From the NCBI GenBank assembly GCA_951812925.1, contig OX638370.1, positions 83,372,004-83,436,003 on the forward strand: a stretch of 64,000 nucleotides of DNA. The letters are read 5' to 3'. Shown here one piece after another: positions 37,700-49,660 of this stretch. Source of the stretch: Calliopum simillimum (lineage: Eukaryota > Arthropoda > Insecta > Diptera > Lauxaniidae). The position numbers were made by a program, and so were the translations under genes. The notes under the pieces are model-generated. The model saw only the letters and a list, made by a program, of their open reading frames with translations, had not been told where the DNA came from and searched no databases. The first letter of the stretch is position 1. Every line of letters begins with the position of its first letter.

Positions 37700-40480
37700 G
37701 AAAATTAAAGATTTGCAAAAATGATTCGATGATGTACGGCGTACTTTTTTCTCTGGTACGGTCTAATGTACGTAGTACATTTTTATGAAGTTTTGAATTT
37801 ATATTTTATACAACGCTGCCCTTATTCCAATCATGATAATTAATATCTCTCCCAAATTTTAGGAAAATTGGACCATATTTAGAGGTCGCTGTGTATAAGT
37901 TTGAGTAGCCGTATTGCGGCGTAACCTATAACATTTTTTAATAAATTATTTAAAAGAAAATTTTATCTACTTTATTTTATATTGGGCTATGTCTTTACCT
38001 ATCTCTGAGTTAAAAAACATAAGAATTCGAAATTTATCCTTTTTTTTTAGTTTCAATTTTTTAGCATAAGCAAATTTTTTAAAATTTTTTAAATAAGTTC
38101 TTTCGATGGGAAATATAAAACTCTAAAAAAAGTTTTCTATAAAAATATCGAAATATTGCTTCGTTTGCTAAATAAGTATGTATAGTGAAAAAACTGTAAA
38201 GGATGCATTTCCCCGTCCCACTCTTCGATTTTCCATTAAGAGGTTGGTTATCGCTGTTTTTTGCAAAATCTGGGCTTCATACGGTTTTTGTTTAATTACG
38301 ATCTCAAAAAGCTCGAAATGAGTCGTGCGATGAGTAAAATTTTCGTCTAGATTCAAAGATCATTCAAAAAAATAATGTCTCGAACTTAAAATCAATCACT
38401 TATACACAGTAAAAATTTTAGTTTAATTTCAAAACCAAAAACTATTTATTTAGAACAATGCCAAAAAAATTATTAATTTTAAACTATTTTGGAATAAATT
38501 TCATACTTTTTTGGAATAAATTTCAAATTTTTTTGGAAAAAAACCGGAATTAAATAAAATCAATACTAAAGGGAATCAAAAATAAGAAAACTAAACCATA
38601 ATTTTTAAGTGTGTAGTTTTTTTTTAGCTGAAATACTTAATACCCAAAAAAAAAAACGTATTTTCGATATTTGACCCTAGGATAAAACTCTCAAAACTAC
38701 ATTTCGGATAAAACGTCTAAAAACCTAAAATCTTACTAGGAACAATTTTCCAAAACATTTTAGCCTATTATATCCTGTTCTTAAGGGTATTTTTGACCAC
38801 TTTTCCAAAAACTTTGTTATAATGGTTTAAGATATTTTGCAAAAATATTGTACGGAAAATTTCTTTAGTGGCCACTAAAGGCAAAAAATGCTTAAACCTT
38901 AAGAATAATGCAAAAAAACTTTAATAAAACTGCATTTAATGTAGAACAAAGTCCACTGAGATACGTAAAACGATAAAGAAATTATTTAAGTTTTTTTTTC
39001 TATTTTTTTTTTTGGTACAAATGCGACTACCAAAAAGGCCGCTGCTACTATGCCCTGCAAGGACCATCTTCGCATATTTATTGTGAAAATAAAATTGTTT
39101 ATTTTTATTAAAAAAAAAGAATAGTTTTCCTTCAAAACTTCATAACAATGTCAGAAGAAAAAGTCTTCTACGATAACCCAGATTTAATTCGGAATTAAGT
39201 CCTAAAGATAACACACATTTTATGTTAATGCTGAAATAACATTTTCACTACCACTCACACAGACAAAAAATGTTCAGACAGACAGACAGACGACTAAAAC
39301 AAAACAAACAAACAAAAATTTCGCAAAAATCTTTAAAATTATTATTCATAGATTAATTTAATATGGCAAATTGTACGAAATGATGGTTGACCGACCGTAC
39401 GATGCGGTCCTTAACCGTATGAACCAACCACCATAGTCGCCATCGTTCCCCAACGATCCGTACTATTTGCACGATGAAATTAGGATACACGTCGTTGTAT
39501 GCTCCTCGTTGAATAAAAATTTTACACACACACACTAATGAATATTACACTTTTGGCATCAACACTTTGACCTATGTAATTTCTCTACGTGTAGGTGTTA
39601 TAAAAATCTTTTCAATGGTTTTTTTATACGAATGCGATTGTACGAGCATTTTTTTGCTTTCTCTCCTTTTCTTTTAATATTTTCTTTTAATTTATTACAA
39701 ATTCACAGGTGCGTATATGTGTTTGTCTGCTCTGTGTACGAATATGTTTGTCTGTATGTATGTATGTATGTATGCAAGTGTGCTATGTCAAAGTACGTAG
39801 AAAAATAAGCACAAACAAAACTTAGCAACAACAACAACGGCAACAACAAACACATCGAGAATCACACAGTGCTGAAGAATTTGAGCAACGCACAGTGGGG
39901 TGTTGTATGCGAGCATTTGACCGAAGCAAATTGTTTTCATGATGCATAAGTGAAATTTCATAGAAAGTTAGTTTTTTATGACTTTAGAATACAATTCCCT
40001 ATTTAATATTAAAGGGATTTCTTAAAAACCATCGTTTAGCTCGCCGTACGAGGACTTAAAATCAAGGATAAAAATTTGGTGCCACAAAAATGAAGACATA
40101 TCTTAGGTCCTCTCTGCTCCTAACCCTCTTCTTATTATTTTAACAGTTCAAGACTATTTAAAAATCTCCCACTGCCGTGGGATTGTTCTTATATTTGTCG
40201 TTGGAATCCAGAGTCCCTGCACTTAGGAACTCATCAATACTACGTTTCCACCGGAGATTAAAAAAGAATTTACGGCTGTTTCGAGATTCAGCTTTAAATT
40301 TCGGCGTAAACTACGTGATTTACCACACAAAAACAAATCAATTTCTGACGAGAGCTATCGATTTTGGCTTAACTTTGACAATTAACATTAAACGTTTTTA
40401 AAATAAAGCAACTGGAATAAATATTAAGAAGATATGGCATTTATTGTCAAAAATTTGTAGGTCTAACCATAGCCAAACAT
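37700..40480. other. Intergenic, AT-rich
   Basis: Apart from the MITE-like copy at 38400-38617, nothing recognisable. CAGACAGACAGACGAC at 39278-39293 and TGTATGTATGTATGTATG at 39755-39772 are simple repeats. Low confidence that no small gene is present. Confidence 0.3.
38400..38617 (+). repeat. About 215 bp MITE-like repeat, copy 2
   Basis: Complete copy of the repeat described at 18422-18640, with terminal inverted similarity TACACAGTAAAAATT against the reverse of AATTTTTAAGTGTGTA. Confidence 0.7.
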
Positions 40481-40485
40481 CCGGT

Positions 40486-41876
40486 CACGGCGTGCCTTAA
40501 CCCGTTCTAAATCGAACGTCGTAGCACATCAAATTTTTTTCCAGATTCTGTTTACTTATCGTTCAAATGATGTATAAAAAAATGTTCACTCGTGACTCCT
40601 CGACTAATTTTTGAGATAATCGCTTTTTCAATTGGGGCATTTTCCCATACAAAAAGAAAATAAATTTTTTTTAACTACATTAAACAAAAATCAAAATAAT
40701 CACAATCGATGTCTTTTGCAATGCTAAACGTGAATCCTACCTCGGAATTGCTCTATCGTGTATAGTTTATGAGATATAGTAACCTAAAGACCAAAAAAAG
40801 TCGTTTTTTGCCATTTTTTGAAGCTACATAACTATGTAACATATCATTTATTCGTCAAATGTGGCTTAAGTACTTGAAAGCTCTGATCTTTTCCTTTAAA
40901 ACCTATTTTAAATTATGTTTATATCTTCATGCTTCTGAGAGATATCGTAGACCGAAATATTGGCTAAACGGGTTTTTTGCACTTTTGTGTCTTTTTAGGT
41001 TAGGATATCTTTGGGGAAAAAAAAGATATCAACATAATTTAAATTAGGTTTTAAAGGCTATGATTATAACTTTAAAGTTTCTTACCAGATTTAACGAAAT
41101 TAAAATTTCTTTCAAATTTCAAACATTTTCAACGAACCGACTACTTCTCAATTCAGCCGTTTGACACCCCGAGTGTTGTTGTTACTTGTATGGCATACGG
41201 CTGAATTTTGAAATGGTCGGTTCGTTGAACATGTTTAAAATGTGAAAGAAATTTTAATTTCGTTAAATCTGGTAAGCGACTTGAAAGTTATAATCATTGC
41301 CTTTAAAACCTAATTTAAATTATGTTGATACCTTTTTTTTCCCCAAAGATATCCTAACCTAAAAAGACACAAAAGTGCAAAAAACCCGTTTAGCCAATAT
41401 TTCGGTCTACGATATCTCTCAGAAGCATGAAGATATAAACATAATTTAAAATAGGTTTTAAAGGAAAAGATCAGGGCTTTCAAGTACTTAAGCCACATTT
41501 GACGAATAAATGATATGTTACATAGTTATATACATAGCTTAAAAAAATGGCAAAAAACTACTTTTTTTGGTCTTTAGGTTACATTATTTCATAAACTATA
41601 CACGATAGAGCAATTCTGAGTTCGGATTCGCGTTAAACATCGCAAAACACATCGATTGTGATTATTTTAATTTTTGTTTAATGTAGTTAAAAAAAATTTT
41701 TTTTCTCTTTGTATGGGAAAATGCCCCAATTGGAAAAGCGATTATCTCAAAATTTAGTCGAAGAGTGACGAGTGAACATTTTTTTATACTTCATTTGAAC
41801 GATAAGTAAACAGAATCTGGAAAAAAATTTGATGTGCTATTACGTCCGATTTAGAACGGGTTAAGGCACACCGTGC
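40486..41876. repeat. 1.39 kb foldback 3
   Basis: The arms mirror each other around 41179. GCCTTAACCCGTTCTAAATC (40494) pairs with GATTTAGAACGGGTTAAGGC near the right end. The stretches 40859-41047 and 41310-41498 are so similar that their translations (62 residues, starting MWLKYLKALIFSFK) are identical on opposite strands. The centre holds a small stem around TCAGCCGTTTGACACC / GCATACGGCTGA. Confidence 0.9.
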
Positions 41877-42151
41877 GGTGGAAATGTAATATAATTCTGC
41901 GTCTCATTGCGGCAGCGACAGTATTGCCAAAAAGTGGTAACTTTACCTGTCACTATCAAACATGTTCATGAATAATGAAGGGATTGTCATCATTATTTCT
42001 ATTTCTATACTATAAAGCCATCTATTGTATTTGCATTTGATGACAGCATCGAATAGCCCTGATCTTCCTCTTTAAACCATAATCTTAAATTTTTCAATTG
42101 GATCATCACTTTCTTAGATACCGTCCATTGAAGTTAAGGTATACAAATTTA

Positions 42152-42693
42152 ATGGGCCTTATCGTAAATCTGAAGGGAGTTTCCATTCTCTCCCTCCCGG
42201 GGAGGCAGCGCTGGAAGTAGTGAATATATTATGAATGGAAACTCCTCTTCCTGCACGGATACTTTTTGCAACCAGTTTGCAACGATGTGTTTTTCCATGA
42301 CCGTTGACATTTTGCACAAAAACAACATCTGGCAACGCTGAGTCTTTCCCATACCTTTGACAATTTGAGCAAACAACCAGTCTGAACTCTGACTTTTTCC
42401 AATTCCGTAGACATTTTGCTCAAAAAAAAAAAAAAAAGCATGTGGCAACGCTATTTTCCATAAATCGTAGAAATTTTTTCCATTTTCCACTGAATTTTGA
42501 CAGCTGACTTAAAAAACAAAAATTTAAGGAGTAAATTTTTGCAATATACGTAAAAAAACTCGCTCACAAACAATTGCCGATTGCCTAATTTTTCCAGCGA
42601 ATTTTCCCCTTCCAGAATTTTTTTTTTTTGCGATTGCAAACCAGGGAGTAAGTGAATAAATTCTCGAGAATATTTATTTACGATAAGGCCCAA
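42152..42693. mobile_element. About 540 bp MITE with inverted ends
   Basis: ATGGGCCTTATCGTAAAT at 42152 is mirrored by ATTTACGATAAGGCCCAAT ending at 42693. The interior has two copies of a block ending TGGCAACGCT. The open frames inside, on the minus strand, are repeat-derived. Confidence 0.7.
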
Positions 42694-42709
42694 TATAATC
42701 CTTAACAGG

Positions 42710-42930
42710 GATTTGGATTGGAAAATAAGTTTTTTTAGGAGGAAGATTAGTGCTTGTTTATGTACGCCATATGTCTGAAAATATTGTTAACTGCACTCTA
42801 AACTTTAAAGGATAATTCCGATCACAGACCTGAGAGAGAAAAATTGTTGCCATATTCGGATTCAGAGACCATAAATCTGTCAAAAAAAAGTTATTGAGAT
42901 CTCATTCAGAATTTTGTGTTGCACTATGTT
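42710..42930. repeat. Dispersed repeat shared with 13000-13230
   Basis: See the copy at 13000-13230. Contains GTTGCCATATTCGGATTCAG. Confidence 0.5.
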
Positions 42931-43139
42931 ATCACAACTGGTTAGTTTTGGTAATAAAGTCTACAATATCTTGAGGTGTAGATTTTGATATCATTTCAGC
43001 AAAAAATAATAAAATTCTTAAGGGATTAAAGAAACAGACCACATTATAGTTCCTTTTTCTTCCTTGCCGTTATTATGTAGTTCCGAGGGTTGTCGTTGAA
43101 ATTGCTCTACTTCTTTTGTAATAAGATATTTTTAAAACT

Positions 43140-43385
43140 AACAAATCCATTTCGTCATTGTTTCAAAACCGACTCCCCAAATGGACTTCTTTGTGTTTGC
43201 CAAAGCTAGACATTGGTAAATTAAGTGCGACGCTGTCTCAGTTCTCTGGAGTCTGTACATTTCCTGCGTACAATGTCTTCCGTAAGTGTCTTGAAAGATA
43301 TCATCAAAGTTATCATGTCCAGACATTGTTGACGTCAACCAGGTCAGACATTTGCGTTCAAGACTGAGAATCATGCAGTTACTAT
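43140..43385 (-). pseudogene. Non-LTR retrotransposon RNase H / tail fragment
   Basis: The minus strand reads TETASHLIYQCLALANTKKS followed by W/F-G-V, matching 'E-T-x-x-H-L-x-x-x-C-P/L-A-L-x-x-x-R-x-x-x-L-G' at the end of jockey/I-type polyproteins. It is a short decayed piece. Confidence 0.55.
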
Positions 43386-43718
43386 CCTTCTATACCGAAG
43401 TAAGGAGTCAATCTATGTCCTGACCCCACTCTTTACGATTCCATTGCCCAAAGCAACTTCTGGTTGGAATAGTTTCTTTCTCAATAATTTCACCTGCTTT
43501 TTTGCTCTCCCCAGTAGTAGATAAGATTATTTTCTTCCCATTCCCGATCTAACATGTGTTTAAGTTATTGTTTAGACTAGATTAGAGTCACGTCATTTCA
43601 CTTAGTTAAGGTTCGTCCAACTAAAATACTTAAGTAGCTCAATACATCAAGACATGGCATCAATGTGAAGGTTTGCAATGATGACAAGGAAACCGTTGAT
43701 TGCTTTATTATCTGGGAT

Positions 43719-44270
43719 GATTTTTTGGTAGCTAGTTAATGTAAATCATTATCTGTTCAAAACAACAAAAAAAAATTACAAATTTCACAGAGCCCGGTGA
43801 TAAACATACGATCGCGCTTGCTACTTCGGTTGAAACTCGCCAAAAAAGCTTGCATCCGAAGGCGCTTTGCAAGAAAAGTATAATATCAACGACTTACAAA
43901 CAGCGGGGCGATTCATAACAGGGAAAAAACAAAAAAAAAAAATTAGAACTTTGCATATGCTGCATTGAATTTTTGCTGTGATTCTCGTCTAATCTATGCA
44001 AAAAATTAATAAAGCATGCTTGGTCGAGTTCTCGGTTTGTAGGTGAATTCGACTGAAGATCCCATATGGTGATGGGTGAAACGCGTATCGAAAACCAACC
44101 TACCAACAAAATTTTTTGGTTTTTTTACCTATGCATTTTGCCTTGTTTTTGTAATGTTGTTGTTTTTACTCAAAAACACAGAACAGTAAGCTCACACCAC
44201 AAAACACTAGACACGTGATTTTTTGGTAGCTAGTTAATGTAAATCATTATCTGTTCAAAACAACAAAAAA
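43719..44270. repeat. Segment bounded by a 52 bp direct repeat
   Basis: GATTTTTTGGTAGCTAGTTAATGTAAATC... occurs at 43719-43772 and, apparently unchanged over about 52 bases, at 44217-44270. The 445 bases between have no recognised coding sequence. Confidence 0.75.
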
Positions 44271-45070
44271 ATAACTCCGTGGATGTTGGGCAAAAGACGT
44301 GTTTGCTAAGCTGAACAACTAATGCATATACTCCTTTGCCTCCAGCAAAATAAAAATTTGCATTTTTAAATCAAATGTGAAGTGCGAAACGTGGCTCGTT
44401 ACTAAGCAGCTAGCAAACAAGCTGCAGGTTAACGCACACTGAAGGTCTGGTGAACTCGCACCATCTCAAAAGCCAAATTGCATCTAAGACGCAACCAGAT
44501 ATTCATACCAAACGAGACCAAGCTACCCAAATAGATATGGATAGAAACCATATAGCTAAATTTGCCACCAAGCTCTTGTGTGGAATTCACAAGGCTGTGG
44601 AGGTAGTTGTAAGCCAAGTTACCTAAAAAAGGATGTTGGAGAAGGATCATCAAGAATAGGTAATTTTAAAGAAAGAGAAAAAGGAATTACAAAGGATCGC
44701 ATAAGGTGAAGACATTTTATTTTCGGCTCAATGTTTCCCTAGGTGTTAATGGAATATAATTGCATACATAAGATATAAAGACGATGGAGAAAGATGTAAG
44801 CTCTTCAGCTTGAAGACACCGTATGCAAGGGTAGTTCAACCCAATTCTAACTTCACGAGGCTTATGGGCAGCCATTTTTCAACTTGCATCAACAATATTT
44901 ACCTTCCGGCTGGCGGATTATAAGGTGTTCACCAACCACATTTCGTCTCTGACTCATACCTGGGCCTGTCAGGTATGGACAGGTGTTGATTTGGATTGCA
45001 AATGATAGTTTGTCTATAAAACCTAATCATTAATTTTTTTTTTATTTTCATTATTTTATATATTAAATAA
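44271..45070. other. Intergenic, nothing recognised
   Basis: Moderately AT-rich DNA, less so at 44800-45000. Open frames show no domain. Confidence 0.3.
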
Positions 45071-45612
45071 CACAGGCCCACAAAAAAAAGGACCCTGCGC
45101 GAAAGATCAGACCACCTGAACTTTATGTTTTCGGGGTCGCTGAATCCGAATATGGTGCCAGAATAGCAAAGTTGGTTCGCGTTTGTTCAGAAATATTGCT
45201 GAAAATTACAGATTTTTGCTGGTTTCTGAAAAAACGCGAACCAACTTGGCTAATCTGGCACTATATTCGGGTTCAGCGACCCGGAATACATAAAGTTCCG
45301 GTGGTCTAATCTTTCGCGCAGGGTATTTTTTATTTTTTTGGTCAGTGCATAGAACCACAAAAAAAAATTCCATGCGCGAACGATCAGACCACCTGAACTT
45401 TATGTTTTCGGGGTCGCTGAATCCGAATATGCTGCCAGAATAGCTGAATTGGTTCACGTTTTTTCAGAAATCAGAAATAATGCTGAAAAAAATCTCAAAT
45501 TTTAAGCGTAATTGCTATTCTGGCACCATGTTCGGATTCAGCGACCCCGAAAACATAAAGTTCAGGTGGTCTGATCTTTCGCGCAGGGTACTTTTTTTTT
45601 TGTGGGCCTGTG
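45071..45612. repeat. Double foldback, four alternating units
   Basis: CACAGGCCCACA at 45071 is mirrored by TGTGGGCCTGTG to 45612. Inside are four copies of a 100-base unit in alternating orientation (about 45090-45180 plus, 45225-45325 minus, 45355-45460 plus, 45510-45600 minus), each with a GATCAGACCACCTGAACTTT core and a GAATCCGAATATG core. Confidence 0.88.
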
Positions 45613-45844
45613 TAATTTTTAAAAAAAGGTCTATCGAGAAGGTATTTTTCAACCAGCCCCATCAAACTACTTGAGGGCTATGGGGAAGTGGTTAAAAATA
45701 TTTTCAAATCGCCAAAAGATTAAAGTAATATTAGGCACTTACTATCTTTCTGATATCATTTGCTTTCATACTTAGTTTAAAAAGTTATTGAAAAATGGAC
45801 AATTTTTCTGTTCAGTTAATCGAACAGCCACCGAAAATGTGTTA

Positions 45845-46345
45845 AGTACAGTGCGCAAAACCACTCATTTTGGGGGTAAAATACTTCTGCAAACATATAT
45901 TCAATCTCGTTTCCCATATACTCACATAGTCCTGTGAAATAAGACTTACTGTTTAAAAAAATTATACCCTACACTTTTAATTGGAATCGCTTTATTTTCA
46001 AAACAAATGTCAAAAACGAGCCAACGATATGACTGGTGCATAAAATGTTTTTGTGGCTCAGAAGTCACAAAAAATTTGCAAAATAATGAACCAACATTTT
46101 TCTGTAGAAATACCTGTTAGCGTGATATTTCTCGATAATTTAGCCTGAAAAACTTTTACTGCTCCAGTGATCTCGAATATAATATTTGACATTTGTTTTA
46201 ATACTTCAAAATAAAGCGTTTCTAATCAAAACAGATAAAGATCAAATTTCTTTTGAACAAAAAGTCTTACTTCACTGGACTAAGTGATAATGAAGGAGGC
46301 AGATTGAATTTATGTTTGATAAACTAAGTGCCCCAACAAAACTTT
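45845..46345. repeat. Diverged foldback
   Basis: AAACAAATGTCAAA (about 46000) is mirrored by TTGACATTTGTTTTA (about 46187), and TAAGACTTACTG (45939) faces GTCTTACTTCACTGG (46263). Arms weakly conserved. Confidence 0.45.
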
Positions 46346-47599
46346 TTTTTAAATTTTTTATTTGCGGAATTTAGGGAGGATAACTGCTGGCTGCAAAGAC
46401 TCCCTCATATTTTACCCACCCTCTAATTCGCTGTTAAATTTAAACCTTTTTCATTCATAAATTTTACATTATTTTTTTTTTTTTTTTTTAAATTAAGCTT
46501 GAATAAAACATCTCATTGTCCAAAGTTATGATTATTTGGCAAATTCAAAGTTATATTTTTATTTAACATTGAGCTGACTGTCTTTAAAAAATAAATTCTT
46601 CCTTGCTTACATACTTACATAATCCAATAGTCAAATGCGTGCATAATTTAGAACAGATAACTGTAAGAAATATTACTCGTATGTGGCAATAAAATTGTAT
46701 TTGTCACTATGTTTTATTATCTCCAAGAACCCGATGTCATATAAATCTGTCCAACATTTGAAGGCAATTACTCCACTGTGCCTTGAGGACTTTACGCACA
46801 AGCACACTTACACAAACATACAGACACGCATATAAAATACAACCAGTACACTATAGCAAACCACTCTAGAAAAGCAAAAAGCAACAAAAACAAAATAAAA
46901 TTTTTAGCGTGTGAGGGTGGCGGGTGATTTGTGGGTTTTTTTTTTTCTTCTTTAGTACAGAAGATTTTCGACAACGACGACGACGACGACGACGATGAAG
47001 ACGATGACTGTCTTGCCCACACAATGAATCCTGCCTGCCCAACAACACCCTTTGCTTTCTTTCTTTTTCTAGTGCGCTGTCTCTCTCTTCTTTTCTCTTA
47101 TTTGTTTGTAGTGGTTTTTCTACATTTCTTGTAATTAAAAATCATATAGAAATCATTAATTATACGAGACACTTTTGAGCGAACAACACTCCAATTATTC
47201 CAAATTTCAATTAGAAAAAGGACACAATTTCAAATTTTAATTTCGCACTTTAAATCCTTGAATTCTTTGGGGATTTTTTTTTTCCACTGCTTCTTCTTCT
47301 TCGTTTTTACTCACTTTTTCACATCATAATTCAATAACGTCTGCGGTACGCGCGGTGCATTTGCCAAATTTTGTTTAATTGAATTTTTCCACTTTTGCAT
47401 AAACGAAATACCCGTACTTTTTGATTTACCATAGAAATTCGTAGTAAAAAATACAATTGCTATTGTAATCGTCCTTTTGAAGCGTCTAATTTTTTACTTT
47501 TTTCTTCGACGTTTCAACCGTTCAATTTGCAAAGTGAAAAATTTTTCTTTCTATATGTATTTGTATTTTGTATCCTGTATAAGGATTTTCCTTTTTTTC

Positions 47600-47800
47600 A
47601 TTCTTGTAAGGCGACTTTGCGTTGCTTTACTTCGCGTTGCAAACTAGCGACCGTAACGACGTTCACTCTAATTGACGGGAGACTAACGAACGAATTGAAG
47701 CTTATTGAACGAGAGCCAACAACGAAAAATTTACCGTTGGAGTTTCATACATCCGTTCCTAGTGCACGTATGTAACAGTACCATCGTCAGTTGTCCGCAT
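47600..47800. promoter_or_regulatory. Candidate promoter / first-exon region
   Basis: This is one of the few blocks in the 35 kb gap with many CpG and balanced base composition (GCGACCGTAACGACGTTCAC, AGACTAACGAACG). TCAGTTG at 47787 fits the fly initiator on the plus strand and GTTCGTTAGTC a weaker one on the minus strand. A minus-strand promoter here could serve the EGF/LamG gene through an upstream UTR exon. This is inference only. Confidence 0.2.
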
Positions 47801-49299
47801 AGACACACACACATACTCTCTCTCTCTTTCTCGAACTTTTGACTTTGCTCACTTAAGTTCTCAAGCCATTACTTAGTAGGAGGTACTCTCTCGTTTTTAC
47901 AATTGTTTTTGCAAGTGCTCTTTACCGTTAAGTCTTGGTATTTTTCACCACCCTTTATCTTCTCTCCTCCCGCGCGCTTGTTTTCTTTGTGTCTATGGTT
48001 ACTTAGTGTATTATAGTGAATTTCTCTAGCTGTGAAAAGAGCGTCGTCATTGTCCCCGAAAATATTGTGTTTTTCTCCTTGCTTATCCTTAGTGTATTAG
48101 TTAAAATTATGGAGGCACACGACATATGCTGTATGTTCGTTGACTCATTTATTGGTCCACAGAGTTGCCAAAAAATTTACACTTGAAATTCAGCCAAATG
48201 TCGTTGTGTTAAATTGTTTTTCCGCTTAGTGTTGTAATATGTATTTGGCGTATATCGTTTTAGTACGAGAGCTATAGCTTGAAATAATAATAGCACCTCT
48301 TAAGTCTCTTAAATGTAGGATAAATCGTGGAAACTGTGACTACCTATGTCTCGAAATAGGGGTTATAAGCTTTCTAAATATAATTCTTTATGGCTTACTT
48401 ACAGCGATGAGCAAAATCAGCCTTAGTTTTGAGTCTGAATCTTAGTAATTTTTCAAAACCAAAATCAGGACGCTGATATAATTCCAAGACCAAGACTGCT
48501 ATAATCTTGTTCTTGTTCAAGATGATTTTTAAGACCAAATGGTCATTTATAGTGAATTAGGACGTCACTTCTTTCGAACAAGAGATCATCTCTCAATACG
48601 GTGCTTGCCATCTTAAAAACCGAACTGTGCTTTGAAAAAAATGAGATCCAGAAAATTTGCATACCCAGCACCTACAGTATTTTTTTTTTCTAAGGTCAGG
48701 ATCACGACCAATACCGAAACCAAGATTTCATGCCCAAGACCAAGACTCAGATATCACAACAAGACCAAGACTGAACGTAATCCTTAATTTTTGTGATCTT
48801 CAACGTATGCTACACAGTCAGCAAAAAGTGCTATTTAAGCCGGGAATGTATGATTGCCACAGGTTTTAGTGACGTTTTTTAGATCTTTTAAATTTTTAAG
48901 ACTGGTTGAGCAACTCTCTTACGCTCTATTTTTCTCAACTATTACGATCTGAATATTTTGGTGTCGTGCACCAAATCATCTCGAGTCATTACTGTCTTTC
49001 TCTATCGATGAAACAACAACAATGAATTTGGACTTTTTGAATGTGACTCACGTTGCAAACTGAGACCTTGAGCTTAGTTTTTATATTAAAGTAAATATTT
49101 TAAAATGTTTGCTGACTGATGCTGTTTATAAGAAATGTTTGTGAATACATCATCTTAAAGCAAAAGAGCATATTAAACTGCATTTAAGTGCTACAGACTT
49201 CCTAAACCTCAACCGATTTGCTATATTTTTTTTTCTGTTTGAAAGATTGTGAGGAGGAGCAGTGCATAGGAATTTATTTATTTTTTTTTTTTTTGAAGT

Positions 49300-49660
49300 G
49301 GGTATTGCTACACCCCTAAATGGAAAAAATGCTCTCACGGTATGGAGATAGGGTTAGCACTAAGGAACGATAAATTGTCCTTTATGTTTTAAGTGTGCGG
49401 TGCCACGCCCCTTAATTGAAAAAACGCTATCGCGGCTAAACCACTGCATAAATTTTTTATGATATTCACTATAGAGATAGGGTTAGCACTAAGGAACGAC
49501 AACATGATTATTATCACGGCATTGATTTTTATGAATTTTGGTATTGGGATACAGGATGGAAAGATGTCAAAAACTTATTACTCTTTAGTAGAAGTTACAC
49601 GCCTCTTAATGGAAAGCACGCTATTGTAACTAAGCTGCTACCCCGTTTTTTATGCATGCA
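49300..49660 (+). repeat. Dispersed repeat fragment, copy b (partner 4395-4565)
   Basis: Contains GTGCCACGCCCCTTAATTGA and AGAGATAGGGTTAGCACTAA twice, i.e. an internal tandem of about 130 bases. Same orientation as 4395-4565. Confidence 0.6.

Noticed and set aside
40859..41498. Identical 62-residue open frames on opposite strands
   Set aside because: They are mirror images within the arms of foldback 3, with no domain, splice context or start context, so the identity reflects the palindrome.
42149..42693. Open frames on the minus strand with repeated phrases
   Set aside because: They coincide with an internally repeated MITE bounded by inverted ends.
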